Shown piece after piece: positions 21,541-33,946 of a stretch of DNA of 64,000 nucleotides. Source of the stretch: Anastrepha obliqua (Eukaryota; Arthropoda; Insecta; Diptera; Tephritidae); contig NC_072897.1 of assembly GCF_027943255.1 (NCBI RefSeq), positions 17,422,044 to 17,486,043 on the forward strand, in the 5' to 3' direction. The translations under genes and the position numbers were made by a program. Position 1 is the first letter of the stretch; each line of letters begins with the position of its first letter. Under the pieces are notes generated by a model. That model was not told the DNA's origin. It did not search any database and saw only the letters and a list, made by a program, of their open reading frames with translations.

Positions 21541-22512
21541 CACCTCTTATTGGAAAACCCTTTATATGCCTTGATTAGTCGCTCTGCTAATGCTTTTCCT
21601 GTTATCATTACCTTTCGCGTCATATGCGAGTGCTTTTTTATGTTTTATTCCTGTTTTGATGCAAGTTATTATTTCGCGTGTATTCGTCCTTTTTATTTTT
21701 GTAAAATCATAATGGAAGTTGTTTTGGTTGTAGATTTTCTTTTCTTCGTCATTTGATAGAACTTTTTCAAACTAATTTGCCAAATTTTTCGCCTTTTCCT
21801 TTTTTGTAAGGGCCCATTAATTGTCATCTTTCTTTAATAGTGGTTGATGTTTTACTTGTGCTTTTAATGCTTTAGTACATTTCCATAAAGTGTAGTTTGA
21901 ATCTTGATTGGGAGTCAGGTTCTTTAAATAGTTTTCGGGGTTCTTTGTTATTTCTTTTGTAAAAGGTATCCTTTAGAATATTTGTAGCTAGGTTTAGTTT
22001 TCTTTTGTCGTCAGGTGATCTACTTTTTTGCCATCTTTCACTGAACTTTCTTTTTTCAATAATTTGCTTCTTAATAGAAATGTCAGTTACTGCCGTATTT
22101 GTTCTATTTGCTTGCTTTGGTGCCGATCTGATCCCAGCTTCTAGGAATACGTCGTTGAAATGGATAATGGCACGTTCAATGTCAAGTTGCGCTTTTAATA
22201 TCACATTTGATATAAGTTGATCATTAATATGGTGACGGAAATTTTTCCAGTTGGTCCTGTCATTAAGTATGCGATAAGATGTATTTATTGATTTAATGTA
22301 ACTTACATATTCAAGTAATATCGGCGAGTGGTCAAAAGAAAGTTCATAGCACGACTGAATTGTTAATTGGCTATGGCCTATGTTTTTGATTATTCAAAAA
22401 TCGATAAAGTCTGGCATTTTCTTTGAATCAGTAGGCCAAAAGGTAGGTTCTCCGGTACTTATAAATCTGCAATTGTTTTTGTTAATTGCGTTTATGAGAA
22501 TACACCCCCTTT
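21541..22512 (-). pseudogene. Jockey-type LINE fragment (U2)
   Basis: Linker frame 21872-22204, shortened by the same extra base as in U1. Confidence 0.8.
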
Positions 22513-22640
22513 CGAGTGTATATCTGCCGTTCGGAGTCGGCTTGAAACTGTAGGTCCCTCCATTTGTGGAACAACATCAAGACGCACACCACAAATAGGA
22601 GGATTAGCTCGGCCAAACACCCAAAAAGGGTGTACGCGCC

Positions 22641-22673
<33 letters not shown>
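22513..22673 (+). mobile_element. SINE fragment, plus strand, with TA tract (U2)
   Basis: TA tract about 22644-22673. Confidence 0.75.
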
Positions 22674-22679
<6 letters not shown>

Positions 22680-23245
22680 TTTCGCATCCCTTGTAGTTGG
22701 TGGTAATGGCTACGTCCACATAGGAGCATTTTACTTCCTTCAAAACACATAAAATAATAAAAGCATATATACTTACTAGTCAATAGTTAATAGTGCAACA
22801 ACGTTACCTTGATAGATTACCAAGGGCTCAGATCTTTTACTTTTAATTTCAGTTTCTATCACTTTTACCACGATATAGCAGGTTTAAAATCGAGGTTTTT
22901 ATTTATGTATAAAGTATTTCTTATAAATGTTTGTATAGTGAAGAAATATTGTTAGATATTTAGCAAGGAAATTAATGTACAATATTGCAACTCTTTATTT
23001 GTTCAAAGTGTCAAGATTGTTGCACTGAAAACAGAATGAGTGATATCTTTCAAGAGAACACCGTCAGCGGGTGGAAATCTTTAGGCAAGGAGGAAGATGT
23101 TCACAGTGAGTTTTTGTTTTTCAACTTAAGTAAATACTTAGTCTTGCCATGAATTCTGTGCCATTCCGTTATTTTTGATTCTGTTCATATGCATTATCTA
23201 CTAATAAATTATACTCAGTTTCCTAACAAATTTCGCTTGTTAACA

Positions 23246-23584
23246 ATGGAGTGGGAAGCTAAGGAAAATGGGATTGCACTGATTACATAACATAAGTGTG
23301 GTGGAGCAAGTGAGATTTTCGAATTGCTTAAAAATTTTAATATTTCGAGAATGTTTGTCTACCGCACGATCAAACGCTTTTCCCAAACGTCTGAAGTGAC
23401 AGACAGAAAAAGAAGTTTTTAATAATCAAAACGACAAGATCTATGCTAAACCTTCTAAAGACGCCAAAATTTTAGGGTTCAGAGTGACCACCAGCGAGCC
23501 TCCGTAATGATTCGTTGTGGAATGTCTTCTGCATTTGCTGAATGGCCTAATCGTTTGAAAGCAAATGGTGACCATTTCGAATGA
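23246..23584 (+). pseudogene. Second mariner-like transposase relic (U2)
   Basis: Carries the CAAGATCT and TTCAGAGTGACC variants shared with U4. Confidence 0.62.
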
Positions 23585-24764
23585 AAACTAAATTTTTTTT
23601 TAAATATTTGCATGATGAAATAAAACTAGCTTCATTAATAAAAGTATTATAATTTCATATCTTTAACGGACTTAACTTATAACAGGGCAAAATAAATGAG
23701 TATGATAAGTGTTTTACCGCATGGTAGTACAGCAGCAGTACGTTCATTTTCCACAGTGAAAGTTATATTATTGCCCAAAAGAGAAATTCCTTAAAAACTT
23801 AAGAAAAAGAGGCACAATTAACAACATTATATTTTCCAAAGAAATGTGTCTTGAACATGAAGTATTTTTTCTTTCAAAAGATTTAATAAGTTTATATAAG
23901 AAATTTAATTTTAAAGATGGAAACTTTGTTCCGAGGACCTAAATGTTTTCATATGTTCTGTTCTTAAGAACTGCATTTCACTAAATGAATTGCATTTATA
24001 CGTAGAGGGTGAATTCCTACATTTAAAAGTACAAAGTATTAGTCTCTTTCATTTCTACACTTCAGTAGATTATAATGCCAAATATGCGGAACCACGGTTA
24101 GATGCTGATTTCAACTAGTTTGCGTTAGTTATAAATTTTCTTTAAGAACGGTTTAAAAATATAAGAGATTAATTCTTTGCATTTTTACATTTAGGAACCC
24201 ATCCATATTAACACAAAGTAACATACTACATATAATTTTCAAATTAGTGTACACGATAAGTCGAAAAGTTATTAACCGAATTTTTTCGAAGCAAAAGTAT
24301 TAGGAAAGTTCGCCCCAAAACTCATTTTTTAAGCATTTTATTCCGCCATTTTTTTTTTCATTCATATAGAAATTATGACCTTAGTAAACAAAACAATGTT
24401 TGGACTTTTGTATTCAAGTCTGACGCCGATAATACAATGCCCGCCGATTGAGAAGCCTCGCTGCAACCTTCCTGGAAGAATTGAGCCATTTTAAATAATT
24501 AAAATAAAAAAAATATATATATTATTTTAATGTATAAATACCAATTTTGAAAAAAACATATCGACTTCGTCGAGAGTGCGGTCGAAAATTCAAAATTGAA
24601 AAGGTCGAGCCAAGGAGCACCAGGAGATTTGGTGGCTCCTAAAACACTCAGGCTAAAGAGCACATTGCATTTATAGCTCTGGAATGGGGGTATATAGTCA
24701 AGGAGGGAAGGAGAAAAGTATCAGAGAAAGAGATAGGAAAGAATAGAGACAGAGATAGAGATAG
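23585..24764. other. AT-rich DNA and purine tract (U2)
   Basis: No gene seen. A 7-bp loss near 24598 (GAAATTT) is private to U2 within this position of the unit and recurs in the second half of the U5 duplication. Confidence 0.5.
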
Positions 24765-25187
24765 TTAGTCCTGTGAGAATTTTCCAGATTCTTTGGCAAA
24801 TCTGTAAATATCCTCCAGTTTTCCCGGAACCCATATAAGTACAAGCCTGTTTTGTCTTGCGACAGAATTATGCTTCTTCTTACATTCTTGAACAATCTTT
24901 GAGGTTTGCTTCGCGTTCTCCAGGGCCTTCAATGCAGCCTGACTATCACTGAAGACTCCAATCTGTTTCCCGCTCCCTCTTCTCTCGATTATTAATTCGG
25001 CTACTTTTAGGATGGCAAAAACTTTTGTTTGGAAAACAGTTGCCATTCCCCCCATAGCATAGTGATACTTACTATCGTTTAAGTACCATCCGGCTCCAGA
25101 CTCTATTTCATTCTTGGACGCATCGGTAAAGAAAATATCCGTCAAACCTCCCTGCATGCATTCTGGATTGCTCCATTGCTCACGCAA
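24765..25187 (-). pseudogene. Element A RNase H (U2)
   Basis: VFQTKVFAI (Lys form). One Asn codon is lost (NDSKYHY), as in U3. Confidence 0.85.
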
Positions 25188-25720
25188 TGGAAATCTGACA
25201 TCAAATTTCCTTCCAAATGAAACTGTGGTGCCAAAAACAGTGGATACTGCTCCGACAGCAACTTAAAGATTTCTCTGTGTCCCGAAGTTCCATCTTCGTG
25301 CCAGAAACCATATTTATGGAGTCTACACATTGCTTTTATTGCTTCCGGTTGTATCTTAAGATTCAGGGGCAGCAAATCAAGCATAGCATTTAGGGCATCA
25401 CCAGAGGTTGTACTCATGGCACCCGTGATGCATAAACATACACTTCTTTGCAGCCTGTATAGTTCCCGGATTGAGGATTTAACCATGCTCCGTCGCCACC
25501 AGACCACAGAAGCGTAAGTGATGATTGGTCTGATAAGTGCTGTGTATATCCATAGGACCACAGCAGGTTTCAGACCCCAGGTTTTGCCAAAGGCTATACG
25601 GCATTGCTGAAAAATCTTCAATGCACGGTTCACCTTCAGTGAAACGTGTGTCTCCCAAATCAGCTTTTTATCCAAGATTACTCCTAGATATTTAACTTCG
25701 TTGGAAAGACCAAGTGTCAC
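25142..25720 (-). pseudogene. Element A RT thumb and connection (U2)
   Basis: 192 codons, RIAFGKTWGL form. Confidence 0.85.
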
Positions 25721-25759
25721 ACCTTTCAGTGTTGGAAGACTGAGTCCACCAAATTTCCG

Positions 25760-26863
25760 TTATCTCGTAAACAAGACTATGGTTGTTTTGTTCGGATTAA
25801 CGGAAAGACATTGTCTTATGCACCAGTCATCGATTTTGTTAAGAAACCTCTGCACTTTCGTGCAAAGCCTCCTTAGGGATTTATCCGATGTTAGCGCACA
25901 GACGTCGTCCCCATATGCTTGGACGTGAAAGCCGAGTTCCTGCATCTCCACTAATAGAGAGTCTACGACGAAGCACCATAGCAGCGGAGAAAGAACACCC
26001 CCTTGGGGACATCCTTGCTTGGCCCTGACTGTGATTTGTTCGTCACTGCTCCCACCAGCGGTTAACAGCCTCTCAGAGAGCATGGAATATATCCATTTTA
26101 TAATGGCTTGATTAACTCCGTGTCGTTCGGCAGAAGAACATATCGAGCCGAAAGTGGCATTATCAAAAGCTCCCTCAATGACCACGAACACGCCCATTGT
26201 GTATTCGTCAGCTTCCAGCCCGGCTTCAAACTTGCTAGCCAGATCGTGTAAGGCTGATTCACATGATTTTGCACTCTGGTAAGCGTGTTGATTTCTACTA
26301 AGTGGACTTCTCGGCAATACCCCCACTCGAATATGTTTCTCCACCACTCGTTCCAGACTTTTCAACATGAACGATGTCAAACTGATTGGTCTAAAACTTT
26401 TTGCTAGGGAATAGTCATCTTGTCCTGGTTTCGGAATTAATACTACTCTTACGCGTCGCCATTGGGATGGTATATAACCAAATACAAGACAGGCTATGAA
26501 GATCCTTTTCAGGGCCTCAATCAGCCTGTCTCCTCCTTTTTTAAGAATTCCTGGATATATTCCGTCAGGTTCAGGGGACTTAAAGTTCTCAGAGGAAGAC
26601 AAGGAAAACCTTATCGATTCCCTTGTCACTATCCGACTAGCAATATACCAGCTGTACCTAGAGGTTCCACCGTTGCTACCGTTATTGTTCATGCCACTCT
26701 CTGCTTCAGAGAGAGTTCTACTACCCGGAAAATGGGTTTCGAGTAGAGCATTAAACGTTTCCGATTTGGAAAAGGTGTATGAACCATCAGGTTTTCGAAT
26801 GGAATCCAGCCTTACTGAACGGTCTAGATGAAGGACCTTACAAAGTCTCGCTGTTTCCCTCAT
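25760..26863 (-). pseudogene. Element A reverse transcriptase core (U2)
   Basis: 367 codons, YGDD kept, first catalytic Asp missing. The linker remnant continues to 27208. Confidence 0.88.
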
Positions 26864-27195
26864 TTCTTCGACGTTACTGCAGAAATTTCTATAGGATTCA
26901 AGTTTGGCTTTCCGTAGTTTTTTCTTATATTCTGTCTGTATAAGTCGATGATAAGCTCTGTTTTAGTCTTCCAGGCCTTATTAAGAAGTTTCCTCGACCG
27001 TACACGAAGCTTTGCCTGAGTGGACACAGTTCCTCAAAGCAATTGATTAAAGTACCTTCCAATTTCTAATAAGTATCTTCAATCATTTCTACGGATTTGA
27101 GTTTTTTCAGGTTTGGTAATCGCTCTGTTACAAGCTCACCATACCTGTCCCAGTCCACATTTCGAGGATTCCTACCGGAAGGTACTGATATTGTG

Positions 27196-28632
27196 TCAAT
27201 TCCCAGTCCTGGTAAATAGGATGAGTTCAGTTTTATTGGGGTTGACGCTTAGCCCATTTGCTTTTGACCAGTTTTCAACCATGTTTAGTAAATCCTGCAT
27301 GACTTCTATGAGTGTATTGGGGAATTTCCCCCTTACTACCATTGCAACATCCAGAGCGCCAGAGATCCCGAACTCCGTCAGTGCCTTTATTATGGTATCC
27401 GGTAGGATGTTGTTGAATGCGCCCTCGATATCTAGGAAGGCTACCAGTGTGAATTCTTTATTATACATTGACTTCTCGATTTCTGTAACAAGTGAGTTAA
27501 GTGCTGTTTCGGTTGATTTCCCTTTACAGTACGCATGTTGTGAGATGCTGACCTTATTAGGGCTGATGTTAGCCCTAATATGCTCTTCTAAAATTCTTTC
27601 TAATGTTTTTAGCAGAAAGGAGGATAGGCTTATTGGCCTGAAATCCTTAGGTGTCGTGTGTGAACTTTTTCCCGCTTTAGGGATAAAGACCACTTCTACC
27701 TCTTTCCATGTTGATGGGACACTTTTCAGTTTCAGAGCGGCCTTAAGTATGACCGTCAACCACTCCATGATGTAGTTTAGTGAATGTTGTATTTGGGCCG
27801 GGAATAATCCATCTGGGCCCGGTGATTTAAATGGTTTTAACGTGTTCACTGCCCAGGTTATCCTAGTTTCAGTGATTATTTCTTCAATGTCAGAGTTTGG
27901 TCTTTCTGTACCATTGTTGATTAACACGTTAGATGATTCGTTGCTGGGAAAGTGTGTGTCCACTAGCAACTTCAGAGTTTCGTCACTCGAAGTGGTCCAA
28001 CTCCTGTCCGGTTTTTGGAGGTATCCGGTGGTATAGTGTTTTTTTGAAAGGATTTTACGCAGTCTGGAGGCCTCTGTGGTTCCTTCGATTTCTCCACAGA
28101 ACGTTCTCCAACCAGACCTTTTCGCTTTCCTAACTTCTTTTTTGTAAATTTTTAGCTTACTGTAGTAGCAGTCCCAGTCTTTACTCTCTCGTGTCGCTTT
28201 CGCTCTATTAAACTGTCTTCTGCTGTCGTTTCTTAGTGTAGACAGGTCTTCTGGCTTTTTCTTCCCCACATACTTAATTAAGGGGCAAGCCTTGTTTAGC
28301 GCAGTTCTACAGACCTCCGTAAGGATTTGTACGTGTTCGTTCAATAATTCTCTGTCTTCAATAGTAATAATTTGGGAGTTTGGAAGTCTTTCCTTAAGTT
28401 CCCGTTTATATATATGCCAGTTGGTCTTTTTCAAGTTCCTGCCGGCGGGCGGGGCCGGTGAGCTGTTTCCCCCAAATTTTATTTCTATGTAACGATGATC
28501 GGAGTAAGAGTGTTCATTCAGAACCCTCCACTGCGTCATCTTTACGTAGAGGGTTTGACAAACTAGCGTAATATCAAGAACTTCTTGTCTATTGCGCGTA
28601 ATAAATGTAGGTTCGTTGCCTTTGTTACACAC
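27196..28632 (-). CDS. Element B ORF2 with RT active site deleted in frame (U3)
   Basis: 478 codons. Relative to U1 it lacks 4 codons (PWWS, also missing in U5) and 64 codons from after GISGAL to the second Asp of YADD. This removes PQGGVLSPLLW and the first YADD Asp but keeps the frame open. The endonuclease motif is the SDHR form, as in U0 and U4. It cannot be an active RT. Confidence 0.87.
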   Translation of the reverse strand: MCNKGNEPTFITRNRQEVLDITLVCQTLYVKMTQWRVLNEHSYSDHRYIEIKFGGNSSPAPPAGRNLKKTNWHIYKRELKERLPNSQIITIEDRELLNEHVQILTEVCRTALNKACPLIKYVGKKKPEDLSTLRNDSRRQFNRAKATRESKDWDCYYSKLKIYKKEVRKAKRSGWRTFCGEIEGTTEASRLRKILSKKHYTTGYLQKPDRSWTTSSDETLKLLVDTHFPSNESSNVLINNGTERPNSDIEEIITETRITWAVNTLKPFKSPGPDGLFPAQIQHSLNYIMEWLTVILKAALKLKSVPSTWKEVEVVFIPKAGKSSHTTPKDFRPISLSSFLLKTLERILEEHIRANISPNKVSISQHAYCKGKSTETALNSLVTEIEKSMYNKEFTLVAFLDIEGAFNNILPDTIIKALTEFGISGALDVAMVVRGKFPNTLIEVMQDLLNMVENWSKANGLSVNPNKTELILFTRTGN

Positions 28633-28761
28633 TAAAAGCTTGTTGTAATTAAATAAAGCATATTTTAAGTTTTTGAAACTGATTGTATGTAGTAATTTTT
28701 AAATACTAAAACACATTGATTCAGTCCTATTAAAATGTAATGATCTTTGATATTTATTTAA

Positions 28762-28798
28762 GGGCTCCAACGCGAGCGAAGCCGCGGGTAACAGCTAG
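28762..28798 (+). mobile_element. Helitron-type 3' terminus fragment (U3)
   Basis: Hairpin and CTAG at 28795-28798. Confidence 0.6.
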
Positions 28799-29086
28799 TA
28801 TATATATACATATAATTGGCGCGTACACTTCTGTTAGGTGTTTGGCCAAGCTCCTCCTCCTATTTGTGGTGTGCGCCTTGATGTTGTTCCACAAATGGAG
28901 GGACCTACAGTTTCAAGCCGACTCCGAACGGCAGATATTTTTATGAGGAGCTTTTTCATGGCAGAAATACACTCGGAGGTTTTGCCATTGCCTGCCGAGG
29001 GGCGACCGCTATTAGAAAATTTTTTGTATAAATTTTGCTTTCACCGAGATTCGAACCAACGACCTCTCTGTGAATTCCGAATGGTA
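28799..29086 (-). mobile_element. SINE, minus strand (U3)
   Basis: One extra T in GGTTTTGCC near 28980 compared with the other units. Confidence 0.72.
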
Positions 29087-29114
29087 AAAATAAATTCACT
29101 ATACAAATGGTGAA

Positions 29115-29701
29115 AATTTGGCAAAGACGGTTCGTAAAACTCGAACATTTTTGGGTCATCGTGAAGCACCTTGTCGGACCGCAATACAGAAATTGGTGAA
29201 AAAATTGGAGCTGGATAAGTTAGTGATATGAAGAATAAAACCCGTGCACGTCGCTCAAGAACAACCGAAAATATTGCTGTTGGTGCTGAAAGTGTTGAAG
29301 AAAACCCAGGGTTATCCATTCCTAGTCGTTCTTTGGAATTAGGCATGAAAATGATCCGGAATTACGTCGAAATTACGAAAAATCAACTTGAGTGATTTTG
29401 GCCCGTTTCCACCTCGATGGCTTGGTCAGCAAGGAACTATCCTCAACGTGTGACTGTTTGGTGCGGTTTATAGTCAGCAGTAAATGTCTGTTCTGAATTT
29501 TGTTAGACATTAAATAAATAAATATATAAATAAAATGAACCTGGGGCAACAGTTACGGTGAACGGATTGCGCTATCGAGAGATGATTAACGATTTTTTAT
29601 GGCCGGAATTGGATGGTATTGATCTGGACAACATTTACTTTCAACAAGACGGCGCTACGTGCCACACAAGCAACGAAACTATTGGTCTTTTATCAAAATA
29701 G
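29115..29701 (+). pseudogene. Tc1/mariner transposase relic (U3)
   Basis: Uninterrupted copy with the common lesions. Confidence 0.8.
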
Positions 29702-30672
29702 CACCTCTTATTGGAAAACCCTTTATATGCCTTGATTAGTCGCTCTGCTAATGCTTTTCCTGTTATCATTACCTTTCGCGTCATATGCGAGTGCTTTTTT
29801 ATGTTTTATTCCTGTTTTGATGCAAGTTATTATTTCGCGTGTATTCGTCCTTTTTATTTTTGTAAAATCATAATGGAAGTTGTTTTGGTTGTAGATTTTC
29901 TTTTCTTCGTCATTTGATAGAACTTTTTCAAACTAATTTGCCAAATTTTTCGCCTTTTCCTTTTTTGTAAGGGCCCATTAATTGTCATCTTTCTTTAATA
30001 GTGGTTGATGTTTTACTTGTGCTTTTAATGCTTTAGTACATTTCCATAAAGTGTAGTTTGAATCTTGATTGGGAGTCAGGTTCTTTAAATAGTTTTCGGG
30101 ATCTTTGTTATTTCTTTTGTAAAAGATATCCTTTAGAATATTTGTAGCTAGGTTTAGTTTTCTTTTGTCGTCAGGTGATCTACTTTTTTGCCATCCTTCA
30201 CTGAACTTTCTTTTTTCAATAATTTGCTTCTTAATAGAAATGTCAGTTACTGCCGTATTTGTTCTATTTGCTTGCTTTGGTGCCGATCTGATCCCAGCTT
30301 CTAGGAATACGTCGTTGAAATGGATAATGGCACGTTCAATGTCAAGTTGCGCTTTTAATATCACATTTGATATAAGTTGATCATTAATATGGTGACGGAA
30401 ATTTTTCCAGTTGGTCCTGTCATTAAGTATGCGATAAGATGTATTTATTGATTTAATGTAACTTACATATTCAAGTAATATCGGCGAGTGGTCAAAAGAA
30501 AGTTCATAGCACGACTGAATTGTTAATTGGCTATGGCCTATGTTTTTGATTATTCAAAAATCGATAAAGTCTGGCATTTTCTTTGAATCAGTAGGCCAAA
30601 AGGTAGGTTCTCCGGTACTTATAAATCTGCAATTGTTTTTGTTAATTGCGTTTATGAGAATACACCCCCTTT
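29702..30672 (-). pseudogene. Jockey-type LINE fragment (U3)
   Basis: The linker frame 29978-30364 is full length (128 codons), without the extra base of U1 and U2. Confidence 0.8.
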
Positions 30673-30803
30673 CGAGTGTATATCTGCCGTTCGGAGTCGG
30701 CTTGAAACTGTAGGTCCCTCCATTTGTGGAACAACATCAAGACGCACACCACAAATAGGAGGATTAGCTCGGCCAAACACCCAAAAAGGGTGTACGCGCC
30801 AAT

Positions 30804-30829
<26 letters not shown>
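30673..30829 (+). mobile_element. SINE fragment, plus strand, with TA tract (U3)
   Basis: TA tract about 30804-30829. Confidence 0.75.
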
Positions 30830-30835
<6 letters not shown>

Positions 30836-31401
30836 TTTCGCATCCCTTGTAGTTGGTGGTAATGGCTACGTCCACATAGGAGCATTTTACTTCCTTCAAA
30901 ACACATAAAATAATAAAAGCATATATACTTACTAGTCAATAGTTAATAGTGCAACAACGTTACCTTGATAGATTACCAAGGGCTCAGATCTTTTACTTTT
31001 AATTTCAGTTTCTATCACTTTTACCACGATATAGCAGGTTTAAAACCGAGGTTTTTATTTATGTATAAAGTATTTCTTATAAATGTTTGTATAGTGAAGA
31101 AATATTGTTAGATATTTAGCAAGGAAATTATTGTACAATATTGCAACTCTTTATTTGTTCAAAGTGTCAAGATTGTTGCACTGAAAACAGAATGAGTGAT
31201 ATCTTTCAAGAGAACACCGTCAGCGGGTGGAAATCTTTAGGCAAGGAGGAAGATGTTCACAGTGAGTTTTTGTTTTTCAACTTAAGTAAATACTTAGTCT
31301 TGCCATGAATTCTGTGCCATTCCGTTATTTTTGATTCTGTTCATATGCATTATCTACTAATAAATTATACTCAGTTTCCTAACAAATTTCGCTTGTTAAC
31401 A

Positions 31402-31740
31402 ATGGAGTGGGAAGCTAAGGAAAATGGGATTGCACTGATTACATAACATAAGTGTGGTGGAGCAAGTGAGATTTTCGAATTGCTTAAAAATTTTAATATT
31501 TCGAGAATGTTTGTCTACCGCACGATCAAACGCTTTTCCCAAACGTCTGAAGTGACAGACAGAAAAAGAAGTTTTTAATAATCAAAACGACAACATCTAT
31601 GCTAAACCTTCTAAAGACGCCAAAATTTTAGGGTTCAGCGTGACCACCAGCGAGCCTCCGTAATGATTCGTTGTGGAATGTCTTCTGCATTTGCTGAATG
31701 GCCTAATCGTTTGAAAGCAAATGGTGACCATTTCGAATGA
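31402..31740 (+). pseudogene. Second mariner-like transposase relic (U3)
   Basis: CAACATCT form, as in U0, U1 and U5. Confidence 0.62.
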
Positions 31741-32987
31741 AAACTAAATTTTTTTTTAATATTTGCATGATGAAATAAAACGAGCTTCATTAATAAAAGT
31801 ATTATAATTTCATATCTTTAACGGACTTAACTTATAACAGGGCAAAATAAATGAGTATGATAAGTGTTTTACCGCATGGTAGTACAGCAGCAGTACGTTC
31901 ATTTTCCACAGTGAAAGTTATATTATTGCCCAAAAGAGAAATTCCTTAAAAACTTAAGAAAAAGAGGCACAATTAACAACATTATATTTTCCAAAGAAAT
32001 GTGTCTTGAACATGAAGTATTTTTTCTTTCAAAAGATTTAATAAGTTTATATAAGAAATTTAATTTTAAAGATGGAAACTTTGTTCCGAGGACCTAAATG
32101 TTTTCATATGTTCTGTTCTTAAGAACTGCATTTCACTAAATGAATTGCATTTATACGTAGAGGGTGAATTCCTACATTTAAAAGTACAAAGTATTAGTCT
32201 CTTTCATTTCTACACTTCAGTAGATTATAATGCCAAATATGCGGAACCACGGTTAGATGCTGATTTCAACTAGTTTGCGTTAGTTATAAATTTTCTTTAA
32301 GAACGGTTTAAAAATATAAGAGATTAATTCTTTGCATTTTTACATTTAGGAACCCATCCATATTAACACAAAGTAACATACTACATATAATTTTCAAATT
32401 AGTGTACACGATAAGTCGAAAAGTTATTAACCGATCTCCTTGAAATTTTGCTCACATCTTTTTTATGATATTACTTTCTATGTGAATTTACAAGTTTTCG
32501 AAAGTTTTGCGAAAAAATAATTTTTTCGAAGCAAAAGTATTAGGAAAGTTCGCCCCAAAACTCATTTTTTAAGCATTTTATTTGTTATTATGACCTTAGT
32601 AAACAAAAAAATGTTTGGACTTTTGTATTCAAGTCTGACGCCGATAATACAATGCCCGCCGATTGAGAAGCCTCGCTGCAACCTTCCTGGAAGAATTGAG
32701 CCATTTTAAATAATTAAAATAAAAAAAAAAATATATATTATTTTAATGTATAAATACCAATTTTGAAAAAAACATATCGACTTCGTCGAGAGTGCGGTCG
32801 AAAATTCAAAATTGAAATTTGAAAAGGTCGAGCCAAGGAGCACCAGGAGATTTGGTGGCTCCTAAAACACTCAGGCTAAAGAGCACATTGCATTTATAGC
32901 TCTGGAATGGGGGTATATAGTCAAGGAGGGAAGGAGAAAAGTATCAGAGAAAGAGATAGGAAAGAATAGAGACAGAGATAGAGATAG
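31741..32987. other. AT-rich DNA and purine tract (U3)
   Basis: No gene seen. It includes the 86-bp block beginning near 32434 that is missing from U1, U2 and U5. Confidence 0.5.
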
Positions 32988-33410
32988 TTAGTCCTGTGAG
33001 AATTTTCCAGATTCTTTGGCAAATCTGTAAATATCCTCCAGTTTTCCCGGAACCCATATAAGTACAAGCCTGTTTTGTCTTGCGACAGAATTATGCTTCT
33101 TCTTACATTCTTGAACAATCTTTGAGGTTTGCTTCGCGTTCTCCAGGGCCTTCAATGCAGCCTGACTATCACTGAAGACTCCAATCTGTTTCCCGCTCCC
33201 TCTTCTCTCGATTATTAATTCGGCTACTTTTAGGATGGCAAAAACTTTTGTTTGGAAAACAGTTGCCATTCCCCCCATAGCATAGTGATACTTACTATCG
33301 TTTAAGTACCATCCGGCTCCAGACTCTATTTCATTCTTGGACGCATCGGTAAAGAAAATATCCGTCAAACCTCCCTGCATGCATTCTGGATTGCTCCATT
33401 GCTCACGCAA
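32988..33410 (-). pseudogene. Element A RNase H (U3)
   Basis: Lys form (QTKVF) with the single-codon loss shared with U2. Confidence 0.85.
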
Positions 33411-33907
33411 TGGAAATCTGACATCAAATTTCCTTCCAAATGAAACTGTGGTGCCAAAAACAGTGGATACTGCTCCGACAGCAACTTAAAGATTTCTCTG
33501 TGTCCCGAAGTTCCATCTTCGTGCCAGAAACCATATTTATGGAGTCTACACATTGCTTTTATTGCTTCCGGTTGTATCTTAAGATTCAGGGGCAGCAAAT
33601 CAAGCATAGCATTTAGGGCATCACCAGAGGTTGTACTCATGGCACCCGTGATGCATAAACATACACTTCTTTGCAGCCTGTATAGTTCCCGGATTGAGGA
33701 TTTAACCATGATTGGTCTGATAAGTGCTGTGTATATCCATAGGACCACAGCAGGTTTCAGACCCCAGGTTTTGCCAAAGGCTCTACGACATTGCTGAAAA
33801 ATCTTCAATGCACGGTTCACCTTCAGTGAAACGTGTGTCTCCCAAGTCAGCTTTTTATCCAAGATTACTCCTAGATATTTAACTTCGTTGGAAAGACCAA
33901 GTGTCAC
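33365..33907 (-). pseudogene. Element A RT thumb with 12-codon deletion (U3)
   Basis: 180 codons. ITYASVVWWRRS is missing after ALIRP, an in-frame loss of 36 bp private to U3. Confidence 0.85.
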
Positions 33908-33946
33908 ACCTTTCAGTGTTGGAAGACTGAGTCCACCAAATTTCCG

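Larger units (their letters stand above)
18845..27208. repeat. Tandem array unit U2 (8364 bp)
   Basis: Closest to U1 by eye: same 1-bp insertion in the Jockey ORF, and 86-bp block absent near 24278. It shares CAAGATCT at about 23436 with U4 only, and the 3-bp loss in RNase H with U3 only. No gene at 22674-23245. Confidence 0.95.
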
